Positions 34,998 to 44,117 of a stretch of DNA of 64,000 bases are shown piece after piece. Numbering within the stretch: the stretch's first letter is position 1; each line of letters opens with the position of its first letter. A program made the position numbers and the translations under genes. This stretch comes from Paenibacillaceae bacterium (lineage in GTDB: Bacteria; Bacillota; Bacilli; Paenibacillales; Paenibacillaceae). The notes under the pieces were generated by a model that saw only the letters and a list, made by a program, of their open reading frames with translations, had not been told where the DNA came from and did not search any database. Where the stretch lies: positions 35,159 through 99,158 of the forward strand of contig CAAFUF010000050.1 in the NCBI GenBank assembly GCA_900766135.1, written 5' to 3'.

Positions 34998-35960
34998 ATG
35001 CAGAAAAGCGCGCCAACGGTTCTCGACACCAGGCCCGTACCCCAATTCGCTACGAAAAGAAAACTATGGAATAAAATCCTCCGGAATTGGCAGTTGTACC
35101 TTTTTATCGCACCTGCATTATTAAGCGTTCTGATCTTTAGTTACGTACCGATGTACGGCATCCAGATCGCTTTCAAAAACTTTATTCCCGTGAACGGGAT
35201 TATGGGCAGTCCGTGGGTGGGCTTGGACCACTTCGTTCGATTCTTCAATTCCTACTATTTCTGGGATCTGCTGTGGAACACGCTCGGTATCAGCCTTTAC
35301 GGACTGATCATCGGGTTCCCGCTTCCGATCATCCTGGCCTTGGCTTTTAACGAGGTCAAGGACGGAATCTTTAAACGAACGGTGCAAACCGTAACTTATG
35401 CGCCGCATTTTATTTCGATGGTCGTGATGGCCGGGATGATCATTACGTTCTTGACGCCTTCGACGGGGATGATCGTCAATGTGATCGAAGCGTTTGGGTT
35501 TACGCCTCCCGATTTTCTGACCGATCCCCGCTGGTTTAAAACGGTGTATGTGTTCTCCGATGTGTGGCAGGGTACCGGTTGGGGGACGATCATTTATCTG
35601 GCCGCGTTGACCGGCGTCGACCCGGGGCTGCACGAAGCGGCCATCCTCGACGGGGCTTCGCGCATGCAGCGGATCAAGCATATCAACATTCCGGCGATTC
35701 TGCCGACGATCACGATCCTGATGATTCTGAATATGGGGAGCCTGCTGGGCGTGGGATTCGAGAAAATCCTGCTGCTGCAAAACCCGCTGAACATGGAATC
35801 CTCCGACGTCATCTCGACATTCGTATACCGATCAGGCTTGTTGGATGCGCAGTATAGCTTCTCCACGGCGGTTGGCTTGTTCAACTCCGTCGTGAACGCG
35901 ATCCTGCTCATCACCGTAAACCAGGTCGTCCGACGTACCAGTGAAAACAGCCTGTGGTAG
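34998..35960 (+). CDS. ABC sugar transporter permease (LplB-like)
   Basis: 320 residues with six hydrophobic segments. LYLFIAPALLSVLIFSYVPM near the N-terminus and the EAA loop LHEAAILDGASRMQRIKHINIP, which contacts the ATPase, are characteristic of LplB-type polysaccharide/oligosaccharide permeases. ATG at 34998 follows AAAGGAGGAGTCGCC; the frame is open upstream from 34797 but that part is not protein-like. First gene of an importer operon. No ATPase is encoded here, so a shared MsmX-type ATPase is likely. Confidence 0.93.
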   Translation: MQKSAPTVLDTRPVPQFATKRKLWNKILRNWQLYLFIAPALLSVLIFSYVPMYGIQIAFKNFIPVNGIMGSPWVGLDHFVRFFNSYYFWDLLWNTLGISLYGLIIGFPLPIILALAFNEVKDGIFKRTVQTVTYAPHFISMVVMAGMIITFLTPSTGMIVNVIEAFGFTPPDFLTDPRWFKTVYVFSDVWQGTGWGTIIYLAALTGVDPGLHEAAILDGASRMQRIKHINIPAILPTITILMILNMGSLLGVGFEKILLLQNPLNMESSDVISTFVYRSGLLDAQYSFSTAVGLFNSVVNAILLITVNQVVRRTSENSLW

Positions 35961-35978
35961 AAGAAAGGAGTGGGGAAC

Positions 35979-36884
35979 GTGGTATCGGCAATTAAGGAAA
36001 CTCGAAGAGATCGCCTATTTCTCGCCTGCAACTATGTGTTCTTGTTTCTGGCGCTAGTTATCGTCGCTTATCCAATCGTGTATATCATCAGCGCCTCCGT
36101 CAGTACTCCGAAGTACGTCGCTTCCGGAGAAATGTGGTTATGGCCGATGGGCCTGACCTTCGAAGGGTACCAGCGGGTGTTCCGGGATCCGCAAATCTGG
36201 ACCGGCTACGGAAACACGATCCTCTATACCGTTGTGGGTACCATGGTCAATCTGGCCGTGACGATCCCGGCCGCTTATGCGCTCAGCCGCAAGGATTTCG
36301 TCGGCCGCAACCTGTTCATGGGGATCTTCATGGTGACGATGTTCTTCAGCGGCGGGCTGGTGCCAACCTATTTGCTGATCAAGGATTTGGGCCTGGTCAA
36401 CAGCATGTGGTCCTTGATTTTGCCGGGGGCCACCTCCGTCTGGAATCTCATCGTTTGCCGAACCTATTTTCAATCGACGATCCCAAAGGAGCTGCAGGAG
36501 GCAGCGGAAATCGATGGCTGCAGCAACTTCCGGTTGTTTTTCCGCATCATCCTGCCGCTGTCGACTTCGATTATCGCGGTCATGGCCTTGTTCTTTGGGG
36601 TCGGGCACTGGAATAGCTACTTCTCGGCGATGATTTACCTGAACGACGATGCGAAATACCCGCTGCAGCTCGTGCTTCGGCAAATTCTCGTCCTGCAGGA
36701 GATGTCGTCGCAAACGGGCTCGATCGATGCCGCTACGGCGACGGCGCTGAACAACCGGGCGGAAGTGGCCGCTCTGGTCAAATACGCGGTGATCATCGTG
36801 GCCACGCTGCCGGTCATCGTGGTGTATCCTTTCCTGCAACGTTATTTTGTGCAAGGTGTCATGATCGGTTCCGTCAAGGGATGA
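35979..36884 (+). CDS. ABC sugar transporter permease (LplC-like)
   Basis: 301 residues, six membrane segments, with the EAA loop ELQEAAEIDGCSNFRLFFRI. GTG at 35979 is 9 bases from AAAGGAG and is preferred over the GTG at 35970, which abuts the site. Pairs with the preceding LplB-like permease. It ends with FVQGVMIGSVKG, a typical end for this family. Confidence 0.93.
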   Translation: MVSAIKETRRDRLFLACNYVFLFLALVIVAYPIVYIISASVSTPKYVASGEMWLWPMGLTFEGYQRVFRDPQIWTGYGNTILYTVVGTMVNLAVTIPAAYALSRKDFVGRNLFMGIFMVTMFFSGGLVPTYLLIKDLGLVNSMWSLILPGATSVWNLIVCRTYFQSTIPKELQEAAEIDGCSNFRLFFRIILPLSTSIIAVMALFFGVGHWNSYFSAMIYLNDDAKYPLQLVLRQILVLQEMSSQTGSIDAATATALNNRAEVAALVKYAVIIVATLPVIVVYPFLQRYFVQGVMIGSVKG

Positions 36885-36927
36885 TCTTGCCATACATCAA
36901 AAACCTATTCAAAAGGAGGATTCATTC

Positions 36928-38574
36928 ATGCAGAAGCTGAAAAGACGCGGGGCGTTAGCCTTGAGCTTGCTCCTGCTGGCCTCGTTGCTGGCGGCCTGCG
37001 GCTCGTCCGGCAATACGGCGGGCGGCAATACGGCAGGCAATTCGGGGAGCGGGGCGAATTCGGGCACGAACGCTGCCAATTCCGAAAATCCCGGAGGCGT
37101 AAAGAAAGATGGGTTTCCGATTGTCGATGAGCCGCTGACGCTGACGATGTTTGCCCCCGACGCCGGGATGGCGGATTGGAAAACCATGCCCGTCGTTCAA
37201 GAGATGGAGAAGCTGTCGGGAATCAAAGTGGAGTTTCAAACGTCGCCCATCGATAGCTTCAGTACGAAGAAAAACCTGGTTTTCGCCAGCGGCGACCTGC
37301 CGGACATGCTGTACGCAGCAGACATTACCCCGGCGGAGCAAGTTACCTACGGCAGCCAAGGGATTCTGATTCCTCTGGAGGATCTGATCGACAACTATGC
37401 GCCTAACCTGAAGAAGATCCTCGATGAGAACCCGGACGTACGCAAAAATATCACGACGACGGACGGCCATATATATGCCCTGCCGTTTATCGATACTGCG
37501 GCGGTGTGGTACCGCGGCCCGATGTGGTATAACGGCAAGTTCCTGAAGGCGCTGAATGCGGAAGAGCCGAAAACCACGGAAGAGCTGTACGCGTACCTGA
37601 AGCGCGTGAAGGAAGAAGACCCGAACGGCAACGGCAAAGCCGACGAAATCCCGCTTTCGTCCGTCAAGCTGGACGATCTGCGGATGTTCTTCCTCGGGTT
37701 CTGGGGGATGTATGACACGGTCATCTACGCCGATAAGGACGGCAAGGTGCATTATTCTCCGCAAGAAGAAGGCTACAAGGGGTATCTGACCTTCATGAAC
37801 CGCTTGTGGAAGGAAGAGCTGCTGGATCACGAGACGTTCTCTCAAACCGACGACCAGAAGAAAGCGAAGGGTAAAAATAATCAAGTTGCCTTGTTCAGCG
37901 ATTATCATCCTTATTTCACGCTTGGAGGAGAGCCTAACAACGAGCATCCGCTGATGACGCCGGTCGCCAGCGAAATCGCCGGTACGCCGGTGTACGGCAA
38001 GCATCCGGGCATGTCCGCTAACGGGACGTTCGCAATTACGAAGAGCAATCCGAATCCGGAAGCCACGATGCGCTGGATCGATTATCAGTACAGCTATGAA
38101 GGCGCCACCTTGTGGACCCAAGGTCCGGAAGGATTGCTGTGGCAGTACAAGGATAAAGAGAACAAAATCAAGGAATGGTTGCCGGTGCCTGGCGGCAAGG
38201 AACGTGAGGATTATCGGGGAACCATTACGCCAAACTACGGCATTTTGACGCCGGGCGTTAATCTTGCCGAAATGACGAACGGCCTGAAAACGGAGTTCGA
38301 TGAATGGATCGATCAGCAAACGCAAGATAAGCTGGCTCCGATCGGCAAGCCGCCGTTCCCTAACGCTTTCTTGACAAACGACGAACAATCCGAGGTTTCT
38401 GCCTTGCTGTCCGACTTGAAAACGTACGTGACGCAAATGGAAGCGAAGTTCGTGACCGGCCAGGAGCCGCTCGACAACTGGGACAAATACGTCAGCCAGC
38501 TGAAGAAAATGGGCAGCGATCGCGTCGCCGAAGTGTACCAAGCCGCCTATGACCGTTGGAACCAAGGAAGCTAA
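36928..38574 (+). CDS. Extracellular solute-binding lipoprotein (LplA-like)
   Basis: 548 residues. Signal peptide with lipobox LLAAC (Cys near 24), then a Gly/Asn/Ser-rich tether of about 30 residues and a family 1 solute-binding fold (LTLTMFAPDAGMADWKTMPV, YALPFIDTAAVWYRG). Length of about 550 is typical of LplA-type proteins that bind larger oligosaccharides. ATG follows AAAAGGAGG. Cargo is not defined by sequence; the following fucosidase and GH18 genes suggest a fucosylated or GlcNAc-containing glycan. Confidence 0.92.
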   Translation: MQKLKRRGALALSLLLLASLLAACGSSGNTAGGNTAGNSGSGANSGTNAANSENPGGVKKDGFPIVDEPLTLTMFAPDAGMADWKTMPVVQEMEKLSGIKVEFQTSPIDSFSTKKNLVFASGDLPDMLYAADITPAEQVTYGSQGILIPLEDLIDNYAPNLKKILDENPDVRKNITTTDGHIYALPFIDTAAVWYRGPMWYNGKFLKALNAEEPKTTEELYAYLKRVKEEDPNGNGKADEIPLSSVKLDDLRMFFLGFWGMYDTVIYADKDGKVHYSPQEEGYKGYLTFMNRLWKEELLDHETFSQTDDQKKAKGKNNQVALFSDYHPYFTLGGEPNNEHPLMTPVASEIAGTPVYGKHPGMSANGTFAITKSNPNPEATMRWIDYQYSYEGATLWTQGPEGLLWQYKDKENKIKEWLPVPGGKEREDYRGTITPNYGILTPGVNLAEMTNGLKTEFDEWIDQQTQDKLAPIGKPPFPNAFLTNDEQSEVSALLSDLKTYVTQMEAKFVTGQEPLDNWDKYVSQLKKMGSDRVAEVYQAAYDRWNQGS

Positions 38575-38622
38575 ACCGTGAACTGTTAATTTACATTTTC
38601 GGACCGAGACAAGGAGGCATCC

Positions 38623-40065
38623 ATGAACGAGGAGAAATCCACGAACTATGAGCCATCGGCCGAGCCGCAGATCGAGGCGCCTTCCGAGGCGCCTTTTGCG
38701 GCTGAAACGGCGGTGGAGCAAGGCGTACACAATTACAGCAGCGAACGAAATTGGGTGAAGCCGGAGGATCCGGTGATTCTGGAGCGTCTGGAATGGTTCC
38801 AGGATCAGAAGCTGGGCCTGATGATGCACTGGGGGCCCTACTCCCAGCTTGGACTGGTGGAGTCCTGGGCGCTCAGCGACGAGGACGGGGATTGGTCTCG
38901 GAACGACATCGACTGGACGAAAGACATGGAGCGGTTCAAACAGGAATATTTTGATTTGAACCGCACGTTTCATCCGATCCGCTTTCAACCCGAGTTATGG
39001 GCGAAATCCGCTGCCGAGGGCGGGTTTAAATATTTGACGTTTACGACGAAACACCATGACGGATTTTGCATGTGGGATACCCATACGACCGATTACCGGA
39101 TCACCGGGCCGGATTGTCCGTTCCATACGCACCGTTATGCGGACATCTGCCGGGAGCTGTTCGATGCGTTCCGCGCCGAAGGCTTGGCGATCTCCGCCTA
39201 TTTCTCCAAGGCGGACTGGCATACGCCGTATTATTGGGCGCCGGGCATGGAACGGGGCAGCCGCATGTGGCGCGGGCCTTCCTATGATCCGAAGCGGTAC
39301 CCTTGGCTGTGGGAGCGGTTCGTTCAGTTTACCCATGAGCAAATCATGGAGCTGATGACGCGGTACGGCCGCATCGACATGCTGTGGCTGGACGCCGGGT
39401 GGGTGAACGCCCGCCGCGGCCAGGACATCCGGCTCGGTGAGGTGGTGGAGAAGGCGCGGCAGATTCAGCCGTGGCTGCTCACGGCGGACCGCACGGTTGG
39501 CGGGCCTTACGAGAACCTGATCACGCCGGAGCAAACCGTGCCGGAGCGGCCGCTTACCGTCCCTTGGGAGAGCTGCATCACCATGGGACATTCGTTCTCG
39601 TTCAGCTACAGCGACAGCTATAAGTCCGTTCGCGAGCTGGTCCATCTGCTCGTCGAAATCGTCGCCAAGGGCGGCAATCTGGCGCTGAACGTCGGGCCGC
39701 AGCCGGACGGCCGGCTGCCGAGACCGGCGCTCGAACGGATGAAAGGCTTAGGCGAGTGGCTGAAGGCTTACGGCGAAGCGATTTATGGAACGCGAATCTG
39801 CGAGCCGTACGCTTCGGGGAACATTTTCTTCACTCGCAAGGGAGAGACAAGGTACGCGTTAGCGTTGATGCAGGAGGACGCCGAGGCGACGGCGGAGGAG
39901 CTGTATCTGCCGCTTCCCGCTTCCGGCGTCGGCCGGATCGACCTGGTTGGCGGCGCCGAGGGGCTGGATTTCCGCCCGTCGCCGGAGGGCGGGGTTGCGG
40001 TTCGCCTTCCTGACGCCGTGCGGCAGGGGGAGGCGCCGATCGCGATCGTGCTGCGCATTCGGTAA
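38623..40065 (+). CDS. Alpha-L-fucosidase (GH29)
   Basis: 480 residues of a retaining exo-fucosidase. The catalytic barrel contains FGHH-like positions typical of GH29 (FQDQKLGLMMHWGPYS, YLTFTTKHHDGFCMWD) and the nucleophile in IDMLWLDAGW (Asp257). No signal peptide: the first 35 residues are acidic and low in complexity. The enzyme should act in the cytosol on imported oligosaccharides, releasing L-fucose. It sits 48 bases after the importer lipoprotein gene. The acid/base residue cannot be assigned with confidence in this family. Confidence 0.93.
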   Translation: MNEEKSTNYEPSAEPQIEAPSEAPFAAETAVEQGVHNYSSERNWVKPEDPVILERLEWFQDQKLGLMMHWGPYSQLGLVESWALSDEDGDWSRNDIDWTKDMERFKQEYFDLNRTFHPIRFQPELWAKSAAEGGFKYLTFTTKHHDGFCMWDTHTTDYRITGPDCPFHTHRYADICRELFDAFRAEGLAISAYFSKADWHTPYYWAPGMERGSRMWRGPSYDPKRYPWLWERFVQFTHEQIMELMTRYGRIDMLWLDAGWVNARRGQDIRLGEVVEKARQIQPWLLTADRTVGGPYENLITPEQTVPERPLTVPWESCITMGHSFSFSYSDSYKSVRELVHLLVEIVAKGGNLALNVGPQPDGRLPRPALERMKGLGEWLKAYGEAIYGTRICEPYASGNIFFTRKGETRYALALMQEDAEATAEELYLPLPASGVGRIDLVGGAEGLDFRPSPEGGVAVRLPDAVRQGEAPIAIVLRIR

Positions 40066-40091
40066 AGGCGAGGGACTCAATGACATGTACG

Positions 40092-40274
40092 TAACGGACC
40101 TGAGAGACCTTATTTGCCGGAAAAGACGTCAATTTGCCATTTAACGGACTGGAGTGCCGCTATTGACTCGGAATAGTCCGGGTCTATACTCGAAAACGCC
40201 AAATAAGGTCAACTGGGTCCGTTAGATTTTGAAAACAGGGCTTATCGGCAAAATAACGGCGCTAGGGTCCGTTA
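40092..40274. repeat. Extended inverted-repeat element (TAACGGACC...TTATTTG)
   Basis: The arm at 40092-40118 (TAACGGACC, 5 bases, GACCTTATTTG) is mirrored at 40198-40224 (CAAATAAGGTC, 5 bases, GGTCCGTTA). TAACGGACT recurs at 40142 and GGTCCGTTA at 40266. The same family appears at 49179-49363. No gene lies in this gap between the fucosidase and the CBM9-like gene. Confidence 0.7.
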
Positions 40275-40335
40275 GCGTTAGCTCAAGGACCGGTTGGCGA
40301 ATTTTACTTCAACTAAGAAAGGAGAGAGAACAACA

Positions 40336-41391
40336 GTGAACTACAGTGAAGTGCCTGAACCGACGATCGAATTTGCGCCAAAAACGTATGTTTGCAAGCG
40401 GGCCGTCGCCGGGCCGCCCGTCTTGGACGGACGGATCGACAAGCCGTTTTGGGCCGCCGCCGCATGGACCGAAGACTTCGTGGATATCGAAGGCGATGCG
40501 CGGCCCAAGCCCGGCAAACGGACGCGGGCGAAGATGCTGTGGGATGACGAGTATTTTTACGTGGGCGCCGAAATGGAAGAGAACGAAATTTGGGCGACGC
40601 TGACGGAACGGGATACGGTGATTTTCCATGACAACGATTTTGAAATCTTCATCGATCCGGACGGGGACAGCCATTTGTATTATGAATTCGAAATCAACGC
40701 GCTGAATACGGTGTGGGATTTGCTGCTCATCAAGCCGTATCGGGACGGCGGTCCGCCGGTGAACGGCTGGGACATTCGCGGATTGCGCACCGCGGTTCAT
40801 ATCGATGGAGAGTTAAACGATCCGGCCGCGAAGAACCGTCTGTGGAGCGTTGAGGTGGCGTTACCGTGGGCCGCATTACGGGAATGCGCGCCGGAGGGGC
40901 GGCCGCCGGTACCGGGCGAGTTCTGGCGAGTGAATTTCTCCCGGGTGGAATGGCAGGTTGAGGTGCAAGACGGCCAGTACGTCAAGACAACCGATCCCGC
41001 GACCGGGAAGCCTTATCCCGAGGACAACTGGGTATGGTCCCCGCAGGGAATCGTGAATATGCATTATCCCGAGCTGTGGGGGTATGTGGTATTTGCCGAC
41101 GAAGGGGCCGATGCGGGCGGCGGATCCGCCGGTTTTCCGCTGCCGCAGGACGAATACGTCAAATGGGAACTGCGCCGGTTGTATTACCGGCAGCGGAACC
41201 ATTATGCCCGTTTCGGCCGATTTACTGCGGAGCTCACGGAGCTCGTCAGCGCGGAAGAAATCAACGCGTTTCGTATCCGGCCGAAGGTCGAGGCGGCGCG
41301 CGGGCGATTCGAGATTTCCGCGGCAGCTTCGGACGGGAAGGGGATTTTCTGCATCCGGGAAGACGGAAAACTGTGGAAGGAGCGATCATAA
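40336..41391 (+). CDS. Carbohydrate-binding family 9-like protein
   Basis: 351 residues. The domain at about 20-230 (YVCKRAVAGPPVLDGRIDKPFW, KMLWDDEYFYVGAEMEE, VIFHDNDFEIFIDPDGDSHLYYEFEINALNTVWD) matches the CBM9-like family seen in carbohydrate-processing loci. The last 80 residues are a basic helical tail. No signal peptide, so it should be intracellular, unlike classical CBM9 modules of secreted xylanases. GTG start at 40336 behind GAAAGGAGAGAG. It ends directly before the ATG of the transglutaminase-like gene. Function in this cluster is unknown; a glycan-binding role is inferred. Confidence 0.85.
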   Translation: MNYSEVPEPTIEFAPKTYVCKRAVAGPPVLDGRIDKPFWAAAAWTEDFVDIEGDARPKPGKRTRAKMLWDDEYFYVGAEMEENEIWATLTERDTVIFHDNDFEIFIDPDGDSHLYYEFEINALNTVWDLLLIKPYRDGGPPVNGWDIRGLRTAVHIDGELNDPAAKNRLWSVEVALPWAALRECAPEGRPPVPGEFWRVNFSRVEWQVEVQDGQYVKTTDPATGKPYPEDNWVWSPQGIVNMHYPELWGYVVFADEGADAGGGSAGFPLPQDEYVKWELRRLYYRQRNHYARFGRFTAELTELVSAEEINAFRIRPKVEAARGRFEISAAASDGKGIFCIREDGKLWKERS

Positions 41392-44043
41392 ATGAGCGTG
41401 GAGACGCCGGTGTTTTCGCTGAGCGAACGGGAGTTGGAGCAAATTGAACGCAAGTTCGCAGAAATTCGAACGCTGGGCCGGGGCCGGGAGAAGGCGCTGT
41501 TTGGCGTATTTGACGGCTCGCTGACCGCCGAAGAAACGTGGGCCTTGAAATTCCTGTATGTGCATATGCCGCTGAACGATCTGGCCGATTACGACGGCTC
41601 GTTGTTTTTGGCCCATGTCCGCCAGGCGCTGGCAGTGCGGAAGCGGATGCCTTGGGGAGAACGGGTGCCGGATCACCTCTTCCTGCATTTCGTGCTGCCG
41701 GCCCGGGTGAACACCGAGAACCTGGAGGACTTCCGCGAAGCGATCTATGCGGAGCTGGGGCCGCGGACGGCGGGGTTATCGATGGCGGAGGCGATTCTTG
41801 AGGCGAATTACTGGTGCCACGAAAAAGCCACCTACATCGGCAGCGACCTGCGCACGCTGTCGCCGCTAGGGATGATCCGCAACGCGCGCGGGCGCTGCGG
41901 CGAGGAATCGACGCTGGCGGTTGCGGCGCTGCGCAGCATCGGCATTCCGGCGCGGCAGTGCTATACGCCGCGCTGGGCGCACTGCGACGATAACCACGCC
42001 TGGGTCGAGGCTTGGGCCGACGGCAAGTGGCATTACATCGGCGCCTGCGAGCCGGAAGCCCGCCTGGACCAGGGCTGGTTCAGCGGTCCGGCTCGCCGGG
42101 CGATGCTGGTACACACCCGCGTCCCGGCGACCTATCCCGGACCGGAGGAAATTACCGTCAAGGGCGGGCCGTATGCGGAGTTAAACCTGCTGGAGAACTA
42201 TGCGCCAACCCGGACGATCGCCGTGGAAGTGAAGGAGCCGAACGGTACGCCGGCGGTCGGAGCGAGGGTGCAGTTCCAGCTGTACAACTATGCCGAGCTG
42301 TTCCCGTTGGCCGAGCTCGCGACCGATGACCGGGGCGAAGCCCGGTTCACGACCGGTTACGGCGACTTGATCGTCCGGGCCGTGCGGGACGGGGCCTGGG
42401 GTCAACGAAAGATCCGGATCGCGGATAGCGACCGGTTCGAGGTCGTGTTAAGCGGGGCGGCACCGGATCAGCCCGAAGGGACGGAGGATTTCGAGATGGT
42501 GCCTCCGCCGGAGCTGGAGGGGCCGGAACCGGAATCTGAACCCCTCTCCGCGGAGCAGCTCCAACGGCATGAAGAGCGGGTGGCCGAAGGGGCTGCCCTG
42601 CGCCGGGCTTACGAAGAGACGTTTCTGACGGAGGCGGAGGCGGAGCAGCTCGCCGCCCAGCTCGGTTTACCGGCGGAGCGGGTGTGGAAGGTGTTAGAGC
42701 CTGCCCGCGGCAACAGCCGGGAGATCGCCGCTTTTTTGAAGGAGCGCGTCCCGGAACATGAAGAGTGGCCGCTGCTCCTGCTGGAAAGCCTGCGGGAGAA
42801 GGATTTGACCGATACGATGCGAGAGACGCTGAACGACCATTTGGCCGGTGCGCTGCCCTGGAAGGATTCGTACGGCCGGGAGCTGTTCGTGCCGTACGTC
42901 ATGTGTCCGCGGGTGTTGTTTGAGATGCTCTCACCTTATCGAATGGCGCTGCAGGCCCGCTTTACCGAAGCGGAGGTCACCTTCTATCAAGAAGATCCAT
43001 CCCGGATCGCGCAGCTGCTGAACGAAGGCTGGGAGCTGCGCGAAGGGCCGGGGAACCTGCGTGGGAAAGCGGGGCCGCTGGGCACGTACCAACTGCGGGT
43101 CGCCGACAAAGGCTCGCTGGACATCTTGTTCGTCGCCTTATGCCGGAGCTTCGGCATTCCGGCAAGGGTGCATCCCAGTGAGCAGAAACCGCAGTATTAT
43201 GCGGGCGGAATGTGGGTTGACGCTACAGTCGGGCCGGTTAGGGAAGAAGCGGAAACGGAGGCGGAGGCGGAGACTCCCCATCGTATCGGCATGCTGCGCC
43301 TGCGCCGTGAGACGGATAGCCGGCCCGATGCGCCGGCCGCCTCGTACATGGAGAATTTCACTATTGCCCGGCTGGAAGGCGGATACTATAAAACGCTGCT
43401 ATACCCGTACGGCAAAACCGATGTGTACGATACGGCTTTTGAGGTAGAGCCGGGGGAGTACCGGATCACTTCGGGCGTACGTCTGAAAGACGGTACGGTG
43501 CTGGGTCGGCTGACGTATTGCCTTGTTGCCGAGCAGGCGGAGACGGAGGTCACATTGACCTTTCCGGCTCCGTCACAGCACATTCCCGTGTACGGGACCC
43601 CCGATCCGCAAACGCCGCTATGGCGGGCGGACGGGACAGCAACAACGCTGGGCTCGCTGTGCCAAGGGGCGCAAGGCGCGATGATCGCTTGGCTGGAGCC
43701 GGATCGGGAACCCTCGAAGCATCTGCTGCGCGAAACGGGCGAGCTGGCGGAAACGTTCGACGTCCTCGGGATTCCGGTTGTCTTTGTTCTCGGCAGCGAA
43801 GAGGGGGCACCGGCTCCCGCTATCCCTGAAGCCGCCGCTGCCGGATTGCCGGAGGGGACGGTGTTCACGGACGATCCCGGACACTCGGCGCTCCGACGGC
43901 TAACGGACGCCGGCATCCCGCTGGGGAACGGAGGTTTCCCGCATCTTTTTGCGCTGGACCGCGAGGGGAACATCCGTTACATGCAGTCCGGGTACAAACC
44001 GGGGAGCGGGAAGGAAGCCCTGCAAGTATTAAGCGGCTTCTAG
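41392..44043 (+). CDS. Large transglutaminase-like protein with one intact and one degenerate TG fold
   Basis: 883 residues, no signal peptide. (1) Residues 1-240: transglutaminase-like domain with Cys169 in GRCGEES and His202 in NHAWVEAW; Glu220 may take the place of the usual Asp. (2) About 270-355: beta-sandwich resembling CNA-B/SpaA repeats. (3) About 385-480: acidic helical segment. (4) About 500-615: a second TG-like core, DKGSLDILFVALCRSFGIPAR, which aligns with the first but has Lys573 for Cys169 and Gly606 for His202, so it should be inactive. (5) About 730-883: thioredoxin-like domain lacking CxxC (ends GFPHLFALDREGNIRYMQSG). Transglutaminase-fold enzymes include peptide:N-glycanases, peptidases and cross-linkers. 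The fucosidase and GH18 neighbours make a glycan role conceivable but unproven. Confidence 0.8.
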   Translation: MSVETPVFSLSERELEQIERKFAEIRTLGRGREKALFGVFDGSLTAEETWALKFLYVHMPLNDLADYDGSLFLAHVRQALAVRKRMPWGERVPDHLFLHFVLPARVNTENLEDFREAIYAELGPRTAGLSMAEAILEANYWCHEKATYIGSDLRTLSPLGMIRNARGRCGEESTLAVAALRSIGIPARQCYTPRWAHCDDNHAWVEAWADGKWHYIGACEPEARLDQGWFSGPARRAMLVHTRVPATYPGPEEITVKGGPYAELNLLENYAPTRTIAVEVKEPNGTPAVGARVQFQLYNYAELFPLAELATDDRGEARFTTGYGDLIVRAVRDGAWGQRKIRIADSDRFEVVLSGAAPDQPEGTEDFEMVPPPELEGPEPESEPLSAEQLQRHEERVAEGAALRRAYEETFLTEAEAEQLAAQLGLPAERVWKVLEPARGNSREIAAFLKERVPEHEEWPLLLLESLREKDLTDTMRETLNDHLAGALPWKDSYGRELFVPYVMCPRVLFEMLSPYRMALQARFTEAEVTFYQEDPSRIAQLLNEGWELREGPGNLRGKAGPLGTYQLRVADKGSLDILFVALCRSFGIPARVHPSEQKPQYYAGGMWVDATVGPVREEAETEAEAETPHRIGMLRLRRETDSRPDAPAASYMENFTIARLEGGYYKTLLYPYGKTDVYDTAFEVEPGEYRITSGVRLKDGTVLGRLTYCLVAEQAETEVTLTFPAPSQHIPVYGTPDPQTPLWRADGTATTLGSLCQGAQGAMIAWLEPDREPSKHLLRETGELAETFDVLGIPVVFVLGSEEGAPAPAIPEAAAAGLPEGTVFTDDPGHSALRRLTDAGIPLGNGGFPHLFALDREGNIRYMQSGYKPGSGKEALQVLSGF

Positions 44044-44117
44044 CATTACAAATTTAGCGAAGCAAATCTACGACAGGCTTGCGCCGATGGCCGCGCAAGC
44101 CAAGGAAGGAGCGCCAA

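Noticed and set aside
36955..38988. 677-codon frame on the minus strand across the LplA-like gene
   Set aside because: It is opposite a clear lipoprotein gene with family motifs and a good ribosome site; its own translation has no recognisable domain and reflects GC-rich codon bias.
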